DNA from: an uncultured Aquimarina sp.
Lineage (GTDB): Bacteria; Bacteroidota; Bacteroidia; Flavobacteriales; Flavobacteriaceae
Length of the DNA: 64,000 nucleotides
Reading direction: 5' to 3'
Assembly (NCBI GenBank): GCA_947493495.1
Contig: CANLRN010000001.1
Span: 124,001-188,000 of the forward strand
Positions 27,735 to 36,384 of this stretch are shown one piece after another; the first letter of the stretch is position 1, and each line of letters begins with the position of its first letter. The notes under the pieces were generated by a model. That model ran no database searches, was not told the origin of the DNA, and saw only the letters and a program-made list of their open reading frames with translations. A program made the position numbers and the translations under genes.

Positions 27735-28691
27735 ATGAAAAGAAACAGCATAAGATCCATAATAGTAGGAGTCATATTTTTATGTTGTACCCAATTATAT
27801 GCACAGCGATTTAGCGTGGATGGAGGAGTATTGGTTAAAGCGGAAATTACAATAGGCAATCAAAATCAATGGCTAAAACTAGGACTACTAGGTTTTGGAA
27901 CTCTAAATTATGGTGATATTTCTGCAGAAAGCGGAATATCAATTACTAGCTACCAATTTCTAAAAAGGCATACTGTTAAAACTTCGGGATTAGCATATGC
28001 ATACGATTTTTTTGCATTAGCAGGAATTGGCAAAAACAGCAACCTTCTTGGGTCTTCTGCTTATGGAGGAAACAACACCATTTTATATAATTATAACGGA
28101 GAATCTGGTTTTCAAGGCTTAGGTTTTGGTTTTGGAAAAGATTTTCTTCCCCGTACATTAAAGCCGTATGGCATAAAAAGAGGCGCCATAATGATGCGTT
28201 TTAGTAATGCCAATCACAGTATCCATGTATCCTTTAAAAATGATCTTAAGATTGGTTGGTTTAATGGATCTGGAACAGATTATGGCGTCACAGGTTCATT
28301 AGCCATTGGATACACACAGATCAATAATCCAACTACTGTTTATCAAACTGGAATTGGAATAGATCTATTTACTGCCAGACCTGATTATAGTCGATCTCCC
28401 AGAAATAAAATTAATTCTGATGATGGACGCAAAAATGTATGGTTTACCTTACCTCCATACAAGAGTTTATTCTACGGAAATTTATATGCATATGGTTCTT
28501 ATCAAAAAGAGCATTTTTCCGTGCATACCAAATTAGGTGTTAATAGCCAAAAAGCTGGTGCTTATATACAGAACTTATTACACGATGGCTTAGGATTAAA
28601 TCCTCGTTTTCCGTGGCAAGTAGATACAAAAGACAAAATCTATCTAGAAATAAGCGGAAGTTTATATCATAACACTATTGCTCATGAATAA
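27735..28691 (+). CDS. exported, probably outer-membrane protein of unknown function
   Basis: A 318-residue protein with a signal peptide (SIIVGVIFLCCTQLYAQ) followed by glycine- and aromatic-rich strands, such as WLKLGLLGFGTLNYGDISAE, GFQGLGFGFGKDFLP and GTDYGVTGSLAIGYTQI. The strand pattern suggests an outer-membrane barrel. The segment MRFSNANHSIHVSFKND with DLFTARPDYS resembles proteins annotated with the polymorphic toxin type 23 domain in Bacteroidota, but this is a memory-based resemblance and weak. Its stop overlaps the next gene's ATG by 8 bases, so the two are coupled. Confidence 0.6.
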   Translation: MKRNSIRSIIVGVIFLCCTQLYAQRFSVDGGVLVKAEITIGNQNQWLKLGLLGFGTLNYGDISAESGISITSYQFLKRHTVKTSGLAYAYDFFALAGIGKNSNLLGSSAYGGNNTILYNYNGESGFQGLGFGFGKDFLPRTLKPYGIKRGAIMMRFSNANHSIHVSFKNDLKIGWFNGSGTDYGVTGSLAIGYTQINNPTTVYQTGIGIDLFTARPDYSRSPRNKINSDDGRKNVWFTLPPYKSLFYGNLYAYGSYQKEHFSVHTKLGVNSQKAGAYIQNLLHDGLGLNPRFPWQVDTKDKIYLEISGSLYHNTIAHE

Positions 28692-29637
28692 GCTTTTTTC
28701 AATTTATCTGATAAGCATATTTTGTATCATAAATGGTTGCTCTACATACACAACTTTTTACGATACAACATATCATAAATCAACATTACAAAATAGTACA
28801 GAAATTCATCGTTTAGATCTAAGCAATCAAAACCTAAGTGTTTTACCAAATTCAATTACAAATATCAAAGACTTAAGAATGATTAACTTAAGTAACAATA
28901 CAAAATTGAACTTGGATAGTGTTTTTAGAAAATTAGCACACCACAAAAATCTGGAGGTATTGATATTAGATAGTTTGCATATCAAAAAAATCCCAACTTC
29001 TATACGATTAATAACCAATCTAAAGCAACTTTCTCTAGCACATAATCCAGAAATACAATTACAAGAGTTATGCACACAGATTTCTGATTTACCTATTGAA
29101 TTTCTGAATTTGAGAAACAATACTATCAGTTATATCCCTGAGAACATCACAAAACTTAAAAAGTTAAAAGATCTCAATCTATCATATAATCAAGTAAAAG
29201 ATGAAAAGAGCTATGTTTATTTAGGTCAATTGCCAAAATTATATTCTTTATGGATTGATCATAACAAACTAAAAGAGCTTCCTGTCAGTATCGGAAAGCT
29301 TACCCAGATACGTTTCTTATATATCGATCATAATGAGTTAACTCAATTGCCCAAAGAACTTATTGGCATGAGAAAACTATGGGTAATCCATGCTGGGTAC
29401 AATAAATTTACAATTCTACCAGAAGTTTTTACAGCTATGCGAGTATTATTAATGGTACATATTAATAATAACGGAATTCATGTAATACCTGAAGTTTATC
29501 AGACCAAAAAATATCCTTTAGCTGGCTTACTTCTGGATAATAATCCACTGTCAGAAACAGAAATACAAAAAGCGAAAAAGATTTTCAAAGGCTATTTTCT
29601 CCTCTCTTTTAAACAAAAGCAATATGATATTAAATGA
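28684..29637 (+). CDS. leucine-rich-repeat lipoprotein
   Basis: A 317-residue protein with a lipobox (IFCIINGC, lipidated Cys near residue 19) and about nine leucine-rich repeats of the LxxLxLxxNxLxxLPxxI type, for example LDLSNQNLSVLPNSITNI, LNLSYNQVKDEKSYVYLG and FLYIDHNELTQLPKELIGM. LRR proteins bind protein partners; here the domain is anchored to a membrane facing the periplasm or cell surface. No enzyme domain is present. The ATG at 28684 overlaps the preceding gene's end by 8 bases, giving a likely partner relation with that barrel-like protein. A terminator closes the unit. Confidence 0.8.
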   Translation: MNKLFSIYLISIFCIINGCSTYTTFYDTTYHKSTLQNSTEIHRLDLSNQNLSVLPNSITNIKDLRMINLSNNTKLNLDSVFRKLAHHKNLEVLILDSLHIKKIPTSIRLITNLKQLSLAHNPEIQLQELCTQISDLPIEFLNLRNNTISYIPENITKLKKLKDLNLSYNQVKDEKSYVYLGQLPKLYSLWIDHNKLKELPVSIGKLTQIRFLYIDHNELTQLPKELIGMRKLWVIHAGYNKFTILPEVFTAMRVLLMVHINNNGIHVIPEVYQTKKYPLAGLLLDNNPLSETEIQKAKKIFKGYFLLSFKQKQYDIK

Positions 29638-29648
29638 TTTATAAATAC

Positions 29649-29676
29649 AAAAGACTGTCTTTTCAGACAGTCTTTT
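29649..29676. terminator. bidirectional terminator
   Basis: Perfect 11-bp stem AAAAGACTGTC (29649-29659) with GACAGTCTTTT (29666-29676) and a 6-nt loop, between the convergent LRR lipoprotein and RskA-like lipoprotein genes. Confidence 0.85.
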
Positions 29677-29703
29677 AATAGTATAATATTATAATAATAA
29701 ACC

Positions 29704-30576
29704 TTATGGCCTTCTAACTGTACCAAACGGACCTGATCCATTAGGACCAAGAGTATTAACAGCTGGAGCTAAATCTTGTCCTGCAAGACCTTGAAGAGGT
29801 TTAAAGAAAAATGGTGCTGCTTGATCATAATCTGGATTAGGCTCAACAGATATAACCGCAGTTTTACCTCTCACATCTCCATCTTGTGGAAATGTTAATG
29901 TAGATGGAGCATTATTGAGAAAATCTTCTCCTGGAAAATCTGGAGAAGGTTGATTACCACTATAAGGAGAGGAATCATCCACCCCTGTGAAGCTAGAAAA
30001 TGTGCCTGTAGAAACAGGAACATTATTTATAATTACCCAACCTTCATATTTCCAACCTTGTTGAAGCATTGGTAAAGTTAGTCCCGCAATTGGTGATCCT
30101 CCATTTGGATCCATAAACCAAATACCATTCTGTTCATTATCAGTAATCGCATCTGTTGGACTTGCAATTATAAACTTACCAGAAGCATTAGAAAAATCTC
30201 CAACAACAGCATTAACTCTTACTTCTGCAGTAGTTCCATTAAAATTACCACTTAATAATTTAGCATCAGAAGGACCTGGATCAGAATCATTAGGTGGTTC
30301 AACAGATAATACAAATGAAGTTGCTCTATTTAACTGATCAGCATTAACTACAAAAGTTTGTGTATTAGATGTACTCGTAAATTTACCTGTAGAAACTGGT
30401 TCTCCTTCAACAATAATCCAACCTTCATAGGTTGCATTATTTGTCAATGTTTCTAATCCTACAACTTCCATAGTCAAAGTAGCAGTAGGTGGTCCATCAT
30501 CATCACTACCGCAAGAAACCATCGTTACTAAGCTTGCCGTAATCATAAAAATTGTTAAAATTCTTTTTTTCATCAT
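29704..30576 (-). CDS. lipoprotein with two RskA-like (anti-sigma-K C-terminal-like) domains
   Basis: A 290-residue lipoprotein: signal MMKKRILTIFMITASLVTMV with lipobox VTMVSC (Cys22), followed by an acidic GSDDDGPP linker. Two tandem domains repeat YEGWIIVEGEPVSTGKF / YEGWVIINNVPVSTGTF and FVLSVEPPNDSD / AVISVEPNPDY, the pattern of the RskA C-terminal domain. No cytoplasmic anti-sigma part or transmembrane helix is present, so it is not a classical anti-sigma factor; it is a surface or periplasmic protein. It shares the terminator with the LRR gene. Confidence 0.75.
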   Translation of the reverse strand: MMKKRILTIFMITASLVTMVSCGSDDDGPPTATLTMEVVGLETLTNNATYEGWIIVEGEPVSTGKFTSTSNTQTFVVNADQLNRATSFVLSVEPPNDSDPGPSDAKLLSGNFNGTTAEVRVNAVVGDFSNASGKFIIASPTDAITDNEQNGIWFMDPNGGSPIAGLTLPMLQQGWKYEGWVIINNVPVSTGTFSSFTGVDDSSPYSGNQPSPDFPGEDFLNNAPSTLTFPQDGDVRGKTAVISVEPNPDYDQAAPFFFKPLQGLAGQDLAPAVNTLGPNGSGPFGTVRRP

Positions 30577-30689
30577 TTTTGCTTTTTAATTAATTTTTTG
30601 ATGTATGAATATCAATATTCAAATTAACTACAAAAAGTTAATAAAATTGTACATTTTTACAATTAATTTTTAATGGTAAATCAATAAAA

Positions 30690-32228
30690 TCAAGCCTCAG
30701 GAGCTGGTAATGGCTCTGGTTGTTTAAACAATTCTATATATGATTTCCCGATATGAGATACAATATCTCTGGCTAATAATCCCTGATATCCAGTTCCTTG
30801 TATAGCGAGATCTCCAGCACTACCGTGTAAGTATACTCCAAAGACAGCAGACTCAACCGATGCATATCCCTGAGCGATGAGCCCTGTTATAATACCTGTT
30901 AGTACATCTCCACTACCTGCTGTTGCCATCCCTGGATTTCCTGATGTGTTTACATAGATTGTATCCTTATATATAGTCAGTGTATTAGCACCTTTAATGA
31001 TTACTATACAATCATACATATGTGATAACTCTTTTACTTTTCTAATTTTGTCAAAATCATCCTTCCACTCTCCTATCAATCTTTTTAATTCTCCTGGATG
31101 TGGTGTAAGCACCGTCTGTTTAGGTAGTAATTTTAGTAATTCTTTGTTTGTTGATAATATATTGATGCCATCTGCATCAATAACAAGATGAGAAGTATTT
31201 GCGCCTAAGAATTTTTTAAAAGCTTTAATAGTTTGATCACCTGTACCCAACCCTACTCCTATTCCTATAACAGTTGGAGCTATGTCTATTTTTATATTTG
31301 ATATATAATCATCTTCATCATCTGTTAGTACCATGGCTTCGGGAACAGAGGTTTGCATAATCTCATAACCACTTTCTGGAATATAAGCAGTAGCAAGCCC
31401 TGCTCCTATTCTAAGAGCTGATTCTGTAGCAAGTACCATACTTCCCATTTTACCATAACTCCCACCAATAAGTACGCAGTGGCCATAATCTCCTTTATGC
31501 GAATATTTATGCCTTGGCCTATATAATGACAATACTTCATTCTTACTTACTAATTCTGCAAACCCAGGTGTCTGCGAAATAAAATTACGATCTAAACCAA
31601 TATCAATAACCTCTAGATCTTGAGTATATTGACCCGTTTCTGGCAAAAAGAATATCAGTTTGGGCAATTGAAATGTCACTGTCGTTGATGCATAAATAAC
31701 AGCTTCGGGATCATCAGGTGCCTTATCTGCATATACCCCAGATGGGACATCTATCGATAATGTAAAACATCTAGATGCATTAATGTGTTTGATCAATTTC
31801 TTAACCCACGGTACTATCGGGCGATTAAGACCTATCCCAAAAATAGCATCGATCACCATATCTTCTGGTTTGATTGTCGGAAAATTATTTTCGGATTTTA
31901 ATTGTTCTGGCCATTGTGGGGCAATTGCTTTGAGCTTATCAAAATTTTCTAAAAAATCTTTAGATCTATTATCACTAAAATTTACAATATATGTTTTTAC
32001 TTGATACCCATGTTCTACTAATAACCTAGAAATCACCAACCCATCTCCACCATTATTGCCTAAACCACAAAATACGTGAATGGGAATTGGTGCGCCTTGT
32101 AATCGATGATGTAAAACATTAAATATTTGTGTAGCTGCATGTTCCATCAAATCAATTGAAGTAATTTTTTTAGATCCGATAGTAACCTCATCAGCCATTC
32201 GCATTTGTTCTGCAGAAAATATTTTCAC
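30690..32228 (-). CDS. nnr: bifunctional NAD(P)H-hydrate epimerase / ADP-dependent NAD(P)H-hydrate dehydratase
   Basis: A 512-residue metabolite-repair enzyme. The N-terminal epimerase (YjeF-N, about 1-215): MRMADEVTIGSKKITSIDLM, HVFCGLGNNGGDGLVISRLL and AIFGIGLNRPI. The C-terminal dehydratase (YjeF-C/CARKD, about 225-500): HKGDYGHCVLIGGSYGKMGS, AIGIGVGLGTG-like block at PTVIGIGVGLGTGDQT, LTPHPGELKRLIG and GNPGMATAGSGDVLTGIITG. Together they restore hydrated NADH and NADPH, using ADP or ATP. The GTG at 32228 is preferred because VKIFSAEQMRMADE is the usual N-terminus; a longer frame begins at 32267. It is divergent from the threonine operon. Confidence 0.92.
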   Translation of the reverse strand: MKIFSAEQMRMADEVTIGSKKITSIDLMEHAATQIFNVLHHRLQGAPIPIHVFCGLGNNGGDGLVISRLLVEHGYQVKTYIVNFSDNRSKDFLENFDKLKAIAPQWPEQLKSENNFPTIKPEDMVIDAIFGIGLNRPIVPWVKKLIKHINASRCFTLSIDVPSGVYADKAPDDPEAVIYASTTVTFQLPKLIFFLPETGQYTQDLEVIDIGLDRNFISQTPGFAELVSKNEVLSLYRPRHKYSHKGDYGHCVLIGGSYGKMGSMVLATESALRIGAGLATAYIPESGYEIMQTSVPEAMVLTDDEDDYISNIKIDIAPTVIGIGVGLGTGDQTIKAFKKFLGANTSHLVIDADGINILSTNKELLKLLPKQTVLTPHPGELKRLIGEWKDDFDKIRKVKELSHMYDCIVIIKGANTLTIYKDTIYVNTSGNPGMATAGSGDVLTGIITGLIAQGYASVESAVFGVYLHGSAGDLAIQGTGYQGLLARDIVSHIGKSYIELFKQPEPLPAPEA

Positions 32229-32369
32229 GTGTTTTGTTTTTTTAATTATTAAAAATGACTTATACAAGATTTGATTAGAAATATTATAACAAATCTATAT
32301 TTAAATTGTAGTATTAATAAAAGTATAAGATTCCTAGTCCTTTTTATTTTTTCCAAAAGTAAAAAATTA

Positions 32370-32377
32370 TACATTTG
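32370..32377 (+). promoter_or_regulatory. -7 promoter-like motif for the threonine operon
   Basis: TACATTTG fits TAnnTTTG, 22 bases before the leader-peptide ATG at 32400. A T-rich stretch (32341-32353) lies near the -33 position. It is placed to transcribe the leader and thrA onward. Confidence 0.5.
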
Positions 32378-32399
32378 ATCCTAATTATAAAGCAAACTA

Positions 32400-32510
32400 A
32401 TGTTTAGTACGGTTTCAATCTCGGTTTTACTTTTCGTGTTGGGGACAATAACAGCTTCAAGCTTTACTTCTATATTACGTACTACAATCACGATTACCCT
32501 TAGGGGTTAA
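32400..32510 (+). CDS. thrL: threonine operon leader peptide
   Basis: A 36-residue frame, ATG 32400 to TAA 32508-32510, ending ILRTTITITLRG. Eight codons are Thr and five are Ile; the run TTITIT near the end is what is expected of a leader whose translation senses threonine and isoleucine charging, as for thrL of enterobacteria (TTITTTITITT). It lies between a -7-like box and thrA (start 32605), on the same strand, and the stop is 94 bases from thrA. The N-terminal part (VSISVLLFVLGTITAS) is hydrophobic, which is not a usual leader feature. It has no role as a stable protein by this reading. Confidence 0.75.
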   Translation: MFSTVSISVLLFVLGTITASSFTSILRTTITITLRG

Positions 32511-32561
32511 TTACACATATATCAAAGAATCAAGTACGTAATCCATTAAGAAATGAATTAC
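32474..32561 (+). promoter_or_regulatory. candidate attenuator of the threonine operon
   Basis: ATTACGTACT (32474-32483), inside the leader peptide just before its Thr/Ile run, is perfectly complementary to AGTACGTAAT (32533-32542). The second element can instead pair weakly with ATTAC at 32557-32561. The arrangement is of mutually exclusive stems controlled by ribosome position on the leader. No stem followed by a clear U-run is visible, so if attenuation occurs it may not use a classic intrinsic terminator. Confidence 0.4.
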
Positions 32562-32604
32562 TGAACATAGCTTTATTATTTACATTTATTAAAATATATT
32601 ACTT

Positions 32605-35049
32605 ATGAACGTTCTAAAATTTGGAGGTTCTTCTGTTGCTAATACAGCAGCCATAGAAAAGGTTATTACCATTATACAAAACCAAGCACAGGATCAAAAA
32701 CTCTATGTTGTTGTTTCTGCTCTCGGTGGCATAACAGATTTATTATTAAAAGCAGGAAGAGAAGCTGCAGAAAATAATGAGTCCTACAAAAAAACACTCA
32801 CAATTGTCGAAAACAGACATCTAGAAATTGTGAGAGAATTAATTCCTGTAACCAATCAAAGTGCAATAATTAGTAAGGTTAAATCTGAACTAAACACACT
32901 AGAGTTATTATGCGAAGGGGTATTTTTACTTAGAGAATTATCCTTTAAAACAATTTCTTTAATTACTAGTTATGGAGAGCTACTTTCTTCTTTTATTATT
33001 ACAGAAGCTGCAAAAGTAAAAAATCTGGATATTGTACGTAAAGATGCTCGAGACTACATTATTACTACCGATACCACAAAAATTGTTATTGAGTATACAG
33101 AAACTAATTCTAGAATAGAAAAATATACTAAAGATAATTCTCATCAAGTTACTCTTTTTCCTGGTTTTATCGCAAGAACTATCCAGGGAGAACCTACAAC
33201 ATTAGGTAGAGGGGGGTCCGATTTTACCGCTGCCATCTTAGCAGCAGCAATTCAAGCTGACCAATTACAGATATGGACAGATGTTAGTGGTATGTATACA
33301 GCGAATCCCAAACTAGTAAAACAAGCTAGACCTGTAGCACATATATCATATCAAGAAGCTATGGAATTATCTCATTTTGGGGCTAAGGTTATTTACCCTC
33401 CAACTATACTTCCTGTGCTAGAAAAAGATATTCCTATTCATATAAAAAATACATTCGAACCAGACGACAAAGGAACTATTATCACTCGAGAAACTACTAG
33501 ACAACAAAAATCCGTTACTGGAATTACTCACATAGATAGCATTGCAGTTATTTCGCTAGAAGGTAGTGGTATGGTGGGCATCCCTGGTTTTTCTAAGCGC
33601 CTGTTCGAGGCTCTATATCTAGAGAACATTAATGTTATCTTAATAACTCAAGCATCCTCAGAGCATTCGATATGTCTGGCAGTAGATATTGATGATGCCA
33701 AAAAAGCGAAAACTATTCTAGATATTACCTTCGAGTTTGAGATTACAAAACGTAAAGTAGAACCTGTAAAAATAGAAGACAATCTAGCCATAGTAGCATT
33801 AGTTGGAGATAATATGTATCGCCATCAAGGATTAAGTGGTAAAATGTTTAGCACACTTGGGAAAAACAATGTGAATATCAGAGCTATTGCGCAAGGAGCA
33901 TCAGAAAAAAATATCTCTGTAGTGATAGAAAAAAAAGATGTCAAAAAAGCACTCAACATATTACACGAACGATTTTTTGAAATAAAAACAAAACAACTCA
34001 ATTTATTTATAACAGGTGTAGGGAATGTAGGAAGTAAGTTATTAGATCAGTTAGAGCAACAAAAAAAATATCTTAAAGAAAAACTTAGACTTAAAATTAG
34101 GGTCATTGGAATCTCTAATTCCAGAACTATGATTTTTGATGAAACTGGCATCAAACTAGATTCATGGCAAGAAAAATTAGCCCAAGGAGAAAAAGCTGAT
34201 GCTACACTATTCTTTGACACTGCCAAAAAATTAAACATTCGTAATTCTATTTTTGTAGACAATACAGCAAATCCTGATATCGCAAAAGTGTATTCGCATT
34301 ACCTTGCAGAAAGTATGGGAGTAGTCACCTGCAATAAAATTGCCTGCGCAGATGAATATGCTAATTATGCAGAATTGCAGGAACTCTCCAGAAAATTTAG
34401 TGCATCATTCCTATATGAAACTAATGTTGGTGCAGGCTTACCTATTATAGATACACTAAATAATCTAATTGCTTCTGGCGATAACGTGCATAAGATACAA
34501 GCTGTTTTATCGGGGAGTCTTAATTTTGTGTTCAATAATTACAATAAAGAAGTTAGTTTTTATGATATTGTAAAACAAGCGCAAAAAGAAGGATATACAG
34601 AGCCCGATCCCAAGATTGATTTAAGCGGTGTGGATGTAGCTCGCAAAATCTTGATTTTGGCACGAGAAAGTGGTCAAATAATGGAATTAGAAGATATCGA
34701 AAAACAAGCATTTTTACCTCAAGAAAGCTTAGACACCAAAAGTGTAGATACTTTTTTTGAATCATTAAAAACACATGAAGCACATTTTAAACAAATTCTC
34801 CAAGAAGCTGATAAAAAAGGATGTCGTCTCAAGTATGTAGCTCAATATGAGAATGGAAAAGCCAAAGTAGGGTTACAACATATACCCGCGGATCATCCTT
34901 TTTATAATTTGGAAGGGAGTGATAATATAGTCCTATTTTTTACTGATCGCTATCCTACACAACCGTTAATTGTCAAAGGTGCTGGTGCTGGTGCAGAAGT
35001 AACAGCTTCTGGTATATTTGCAGATATTATTAGAATTGGAAAAAAATAA
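32605..35049 (+). CDS. thrA: bifunctional aspartokinase / homoserine dehydrogenase
   Basis: An 814-residue fusion catalysing the first and third steps from aspartate to threonine. Aspartokinase (about 1-290): MNVLKFGGSSVAN, FPGFIARTIQGEPTTLGRGG and SDFTAAILAAAI. Two ACT-like regulatory segments (about 305-455) include GSGMVGIPGFSKRLFEAL and LVGDNMYRHQGLSGKMFSTL, usually for threonine feedback. Homoserine dehydrogenase (about 465-814): LFITGVGNVGSKLLDQL, CNKIACADEYANY, ETNVGAGLPIIDTLNNLIAS and DPKIDLSGVDVARKILILA. It heads thrA-thrB-rid-thrC; thrB starts 7 bases after its stop. Confidence 0.95.
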   Translation: MNVLKFGGSSVANTAAIEKVITIIQNQAQDQKLYVVVSALGGITDLLLKAGREAAENNESYKKTLTIVENRHLEIVRELIPVTNQSAIISKVKSELNTLELLCEGVFLLRELSFKTISLITSYGELLSSFIITEAAKVKNLDIVRKDARDYIITTDTTKIVIEYTETNSRIEKYTKDNSHQVTLFPGFIARTIQGEPTTLGRGGSDFTAAILAAAIQADQLQIWTDVSGMYTANPKLVKQARPVAHISYQEAMELSHFGAKVIYPPTILPVLEKDIPIHIKNTFEPDDKGTIITRETTRQQKSVTGITHIDSIAVISLEGSGMVGIPGFSKRLFEALYLENINVILITQASSEHSICLAVDIDDAKKAKTILDITFEFEITKRKVEPVKIEDNLAIVALVGDNMYRHQGLSGKMFSTLGKNNVNIRAIAQGASEKNISVVIEKKDVKKALNILHERFFEIKTKQLNLFITGVGNVGSKLLDQLEQQKKYLKEKLRLKIRVIGISNSRTMIFDETGIKLDSWQEKLAQGEKADATLFFDTAKKLNIRNSIFVDNTANPDIAKVYSHYLAESMGVVTCNKIACADEYANYAELQELSRKFSASFLYETNVGAGLPIIDTLNNLIASGDNVHKIQAVLSGSLNFVFNNYNKEVSFYDIVKQAQKEGYTEPDPKIDLSGVDVARKILILARESGQIMELEDIEKQAFLPQESLDTKSVDTFFESLKTHEAHFKQILQEADKKGCRLKYVAQYENGKAKVGLQHIPADHPFYNLEGSDNIVLFFTDRYPTQPLIVKGAGAGAEVTASGIFADIIRIGKK

Positions 35050-35056
35050 CAGTATT

Positions 35057-35989
35057 ATGCCTATACATACTAAAAGTATCAAGATTTTTGCTCCTGCCAC
35101 CGTAGCCAATCTATCATGCGGCTTTGATGTACTTGGTTGTTGTTTGGATACAGTAGGTGATGAAATGGTAATTTCTATTAGCAGTACTCCAGGCACTAGA
35201 ATTACCAAAATAGAAGGCGCTAATCTTCCATTAGACACAAAAAAGAATGTAGCTGGTGTTGCTGTAGAAGCGCTTTTAGAAAATTATGATAGTGAAATAG
35301 GTGTTGAAATCGAAATCTATAAAAAAATTAAAGCTGGTAGTGGTATTGGTAGTAGTGCCGCTAGTAGTGCAGGTGCCGTATGGGCAGTAAACCAATTATT
35401 AGGTGGCCCTTTTACGCATCAAGAATTGATTGCATTTGCCATGAAAGGCGAAAAATTAGCCAGTGGTAATGCCCACGCAGATAATGTGGCTCCTGCTCTT
35501 ATGGGGGGATTTACTCTAGTGCGCAGCTATACGCCCTTAGATGTCATAAAATTGCATACCCCGCAAGATCTTATGATAACAGTAATCCATCCTCTAATAG
35601 AGGTAAAAACTTCCGATTCTAGATCGGTGCTTAAACAAAAAGTAATGCTTAAAAAAGCAATACAACAATGGGGGAATCTAGGAGGTTTTATCTCTGGACT
35701 GTATACAGAAGATTATGACCTTATTGGTAGAAGTTTAGAAGATGTTATTATAGAGCCTTTACGATCTATACTCATCCCAGAGTATGATAATGTAAAACAA
35801 GCAGCTATCGCTCAGGGAGCTTTGGGTTGTGGTATATCTGGATCTGGACCTTCTATTTATGCGCTAAGCAAAGGAGCTGATACAGCAGAAAAAGTAGCTA
35901 ACGCTATCAGAGAAGTATATAAAAAGACAGCTGTGTCCTTTGATATACATATATCTAAAATTAACACACAAGGGATAAAAATAATATAA
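35057..35989 (+). CDS. thrB: homoserine kinase
   Basis: A 310-residue GHMP kinase that phosphorylates homoserine to O-phosphohomoserine. It begins with the family N-terminus IKIFAPATVANLSCGFDVLG, and the ATP-binding GHMP motif 2 is KAGSGIGSSAASSAGAV. The late motif GCGISGSGPSIYAL (GHMP motif 3) and DNVAPALMGGFTLV are also present. The ATG at 35057, 7 bases after thrA, is chosen; a longer frame starts at 35018 inside thrA. Length is normal. Confidence 0.95.
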   Translation: MPIHTKSIKIFAPATVANLSCGFDVLGCCLDTVGDEMVISISSTPGTRITKIEGANLPLDTKKNVAGVAVEALLENYDSEIGVEIEIYKKIKAGSGIGSSAASSAGAVWAVNQLLGGPFTHQELIAFAMKGEKLASGNAHADNVAPALMGGFTLVRSYTPLDVIKLHTPQDLMITVIHPLIEVKTSDSRSVLKQKVMLKKAIQQWGNLGGFISGLYTEDYDLIGRSLEDVIIEPLRSILIPEYDNVKQAAIAQGALGCGISGSGPSIYALSKGADTAEKVANAIREVYKKTAVSFDIHISKINTQGIKII

Positions 35990-35994
35990 ATAAG

Positions 35995-36360
35995 ATGCAG
36001 GAAACGAAAAAAATAACCACTGGATCTCCGTGGGAAGATAGTGTTGGCTATTCTAGAGCTATACGGATTGGAAAAACCATTGAAGTATCTGGAACTACTG
36101 GTCCAGGAAAAGATGAGTATGAACAGACGCAGGCCATTATCTTATCTGTAGAAAAAGTACTCCATCAACTAGGTGCTGATCTTACGAATGTAGTCCGCAC
36201 CAGAATTTATTGCACCGATATTACTAAATGGGAAGAAATAGGACGAGCACACGGACAGTATTTTAAAACTATAAAACCTACAACAGCTATGGTCGAAGTA
36301 TCTAAATTGATTGCTCCCGAAATTTTAGTAGAAATTGAATTTTCTGCGATACTCCCATAA
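35995..36360 (+). CDS. Rid family protein (YjgF/YER057c/UK114) in the thr operon
   Basis: A 121-residue trimeric-type Rid protein: GSPWEDSVGYSRAIRIGKTI, VSGTTGPGKDEYEQTQAII and VVRTRIYCTDITKWEEIGRA are typical. Canonical RidA hydrolyses reactive enamines/imines released by threonine dehydratase and uses an Arg in the motif PxRxxVEV; here that segment is PTTAMVEV, so Thr97 replaces Arg. The position suggests a non-deaminating Rid subgroup. It lies 5 bases after thrB and 24 before thrC. The location in the thr operon fits metabolite protection or a structural role, but the missing Arg argues against standard activity. Confidence 0.85.
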   Translation: MQETKKITTGSPWEDSVGYSRAIRIGKTIEVSGTTGPGKDEYEQTQAIILSVEKVLHQLGADLTNVVRTRIYCTDITKWEEIGRAHGQYFKTIKPTTAMVEVSKLIAPEILVEIEFSAILP

Positions 36361-36384
36361 TAATTGTTATAAATAAGAATACAA

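Noticed and set aside
32474-32561. Riboswitch upstream of thrA
   Set aside because: No conserved aptamer could be recognised; the leader peptide explains the region better.
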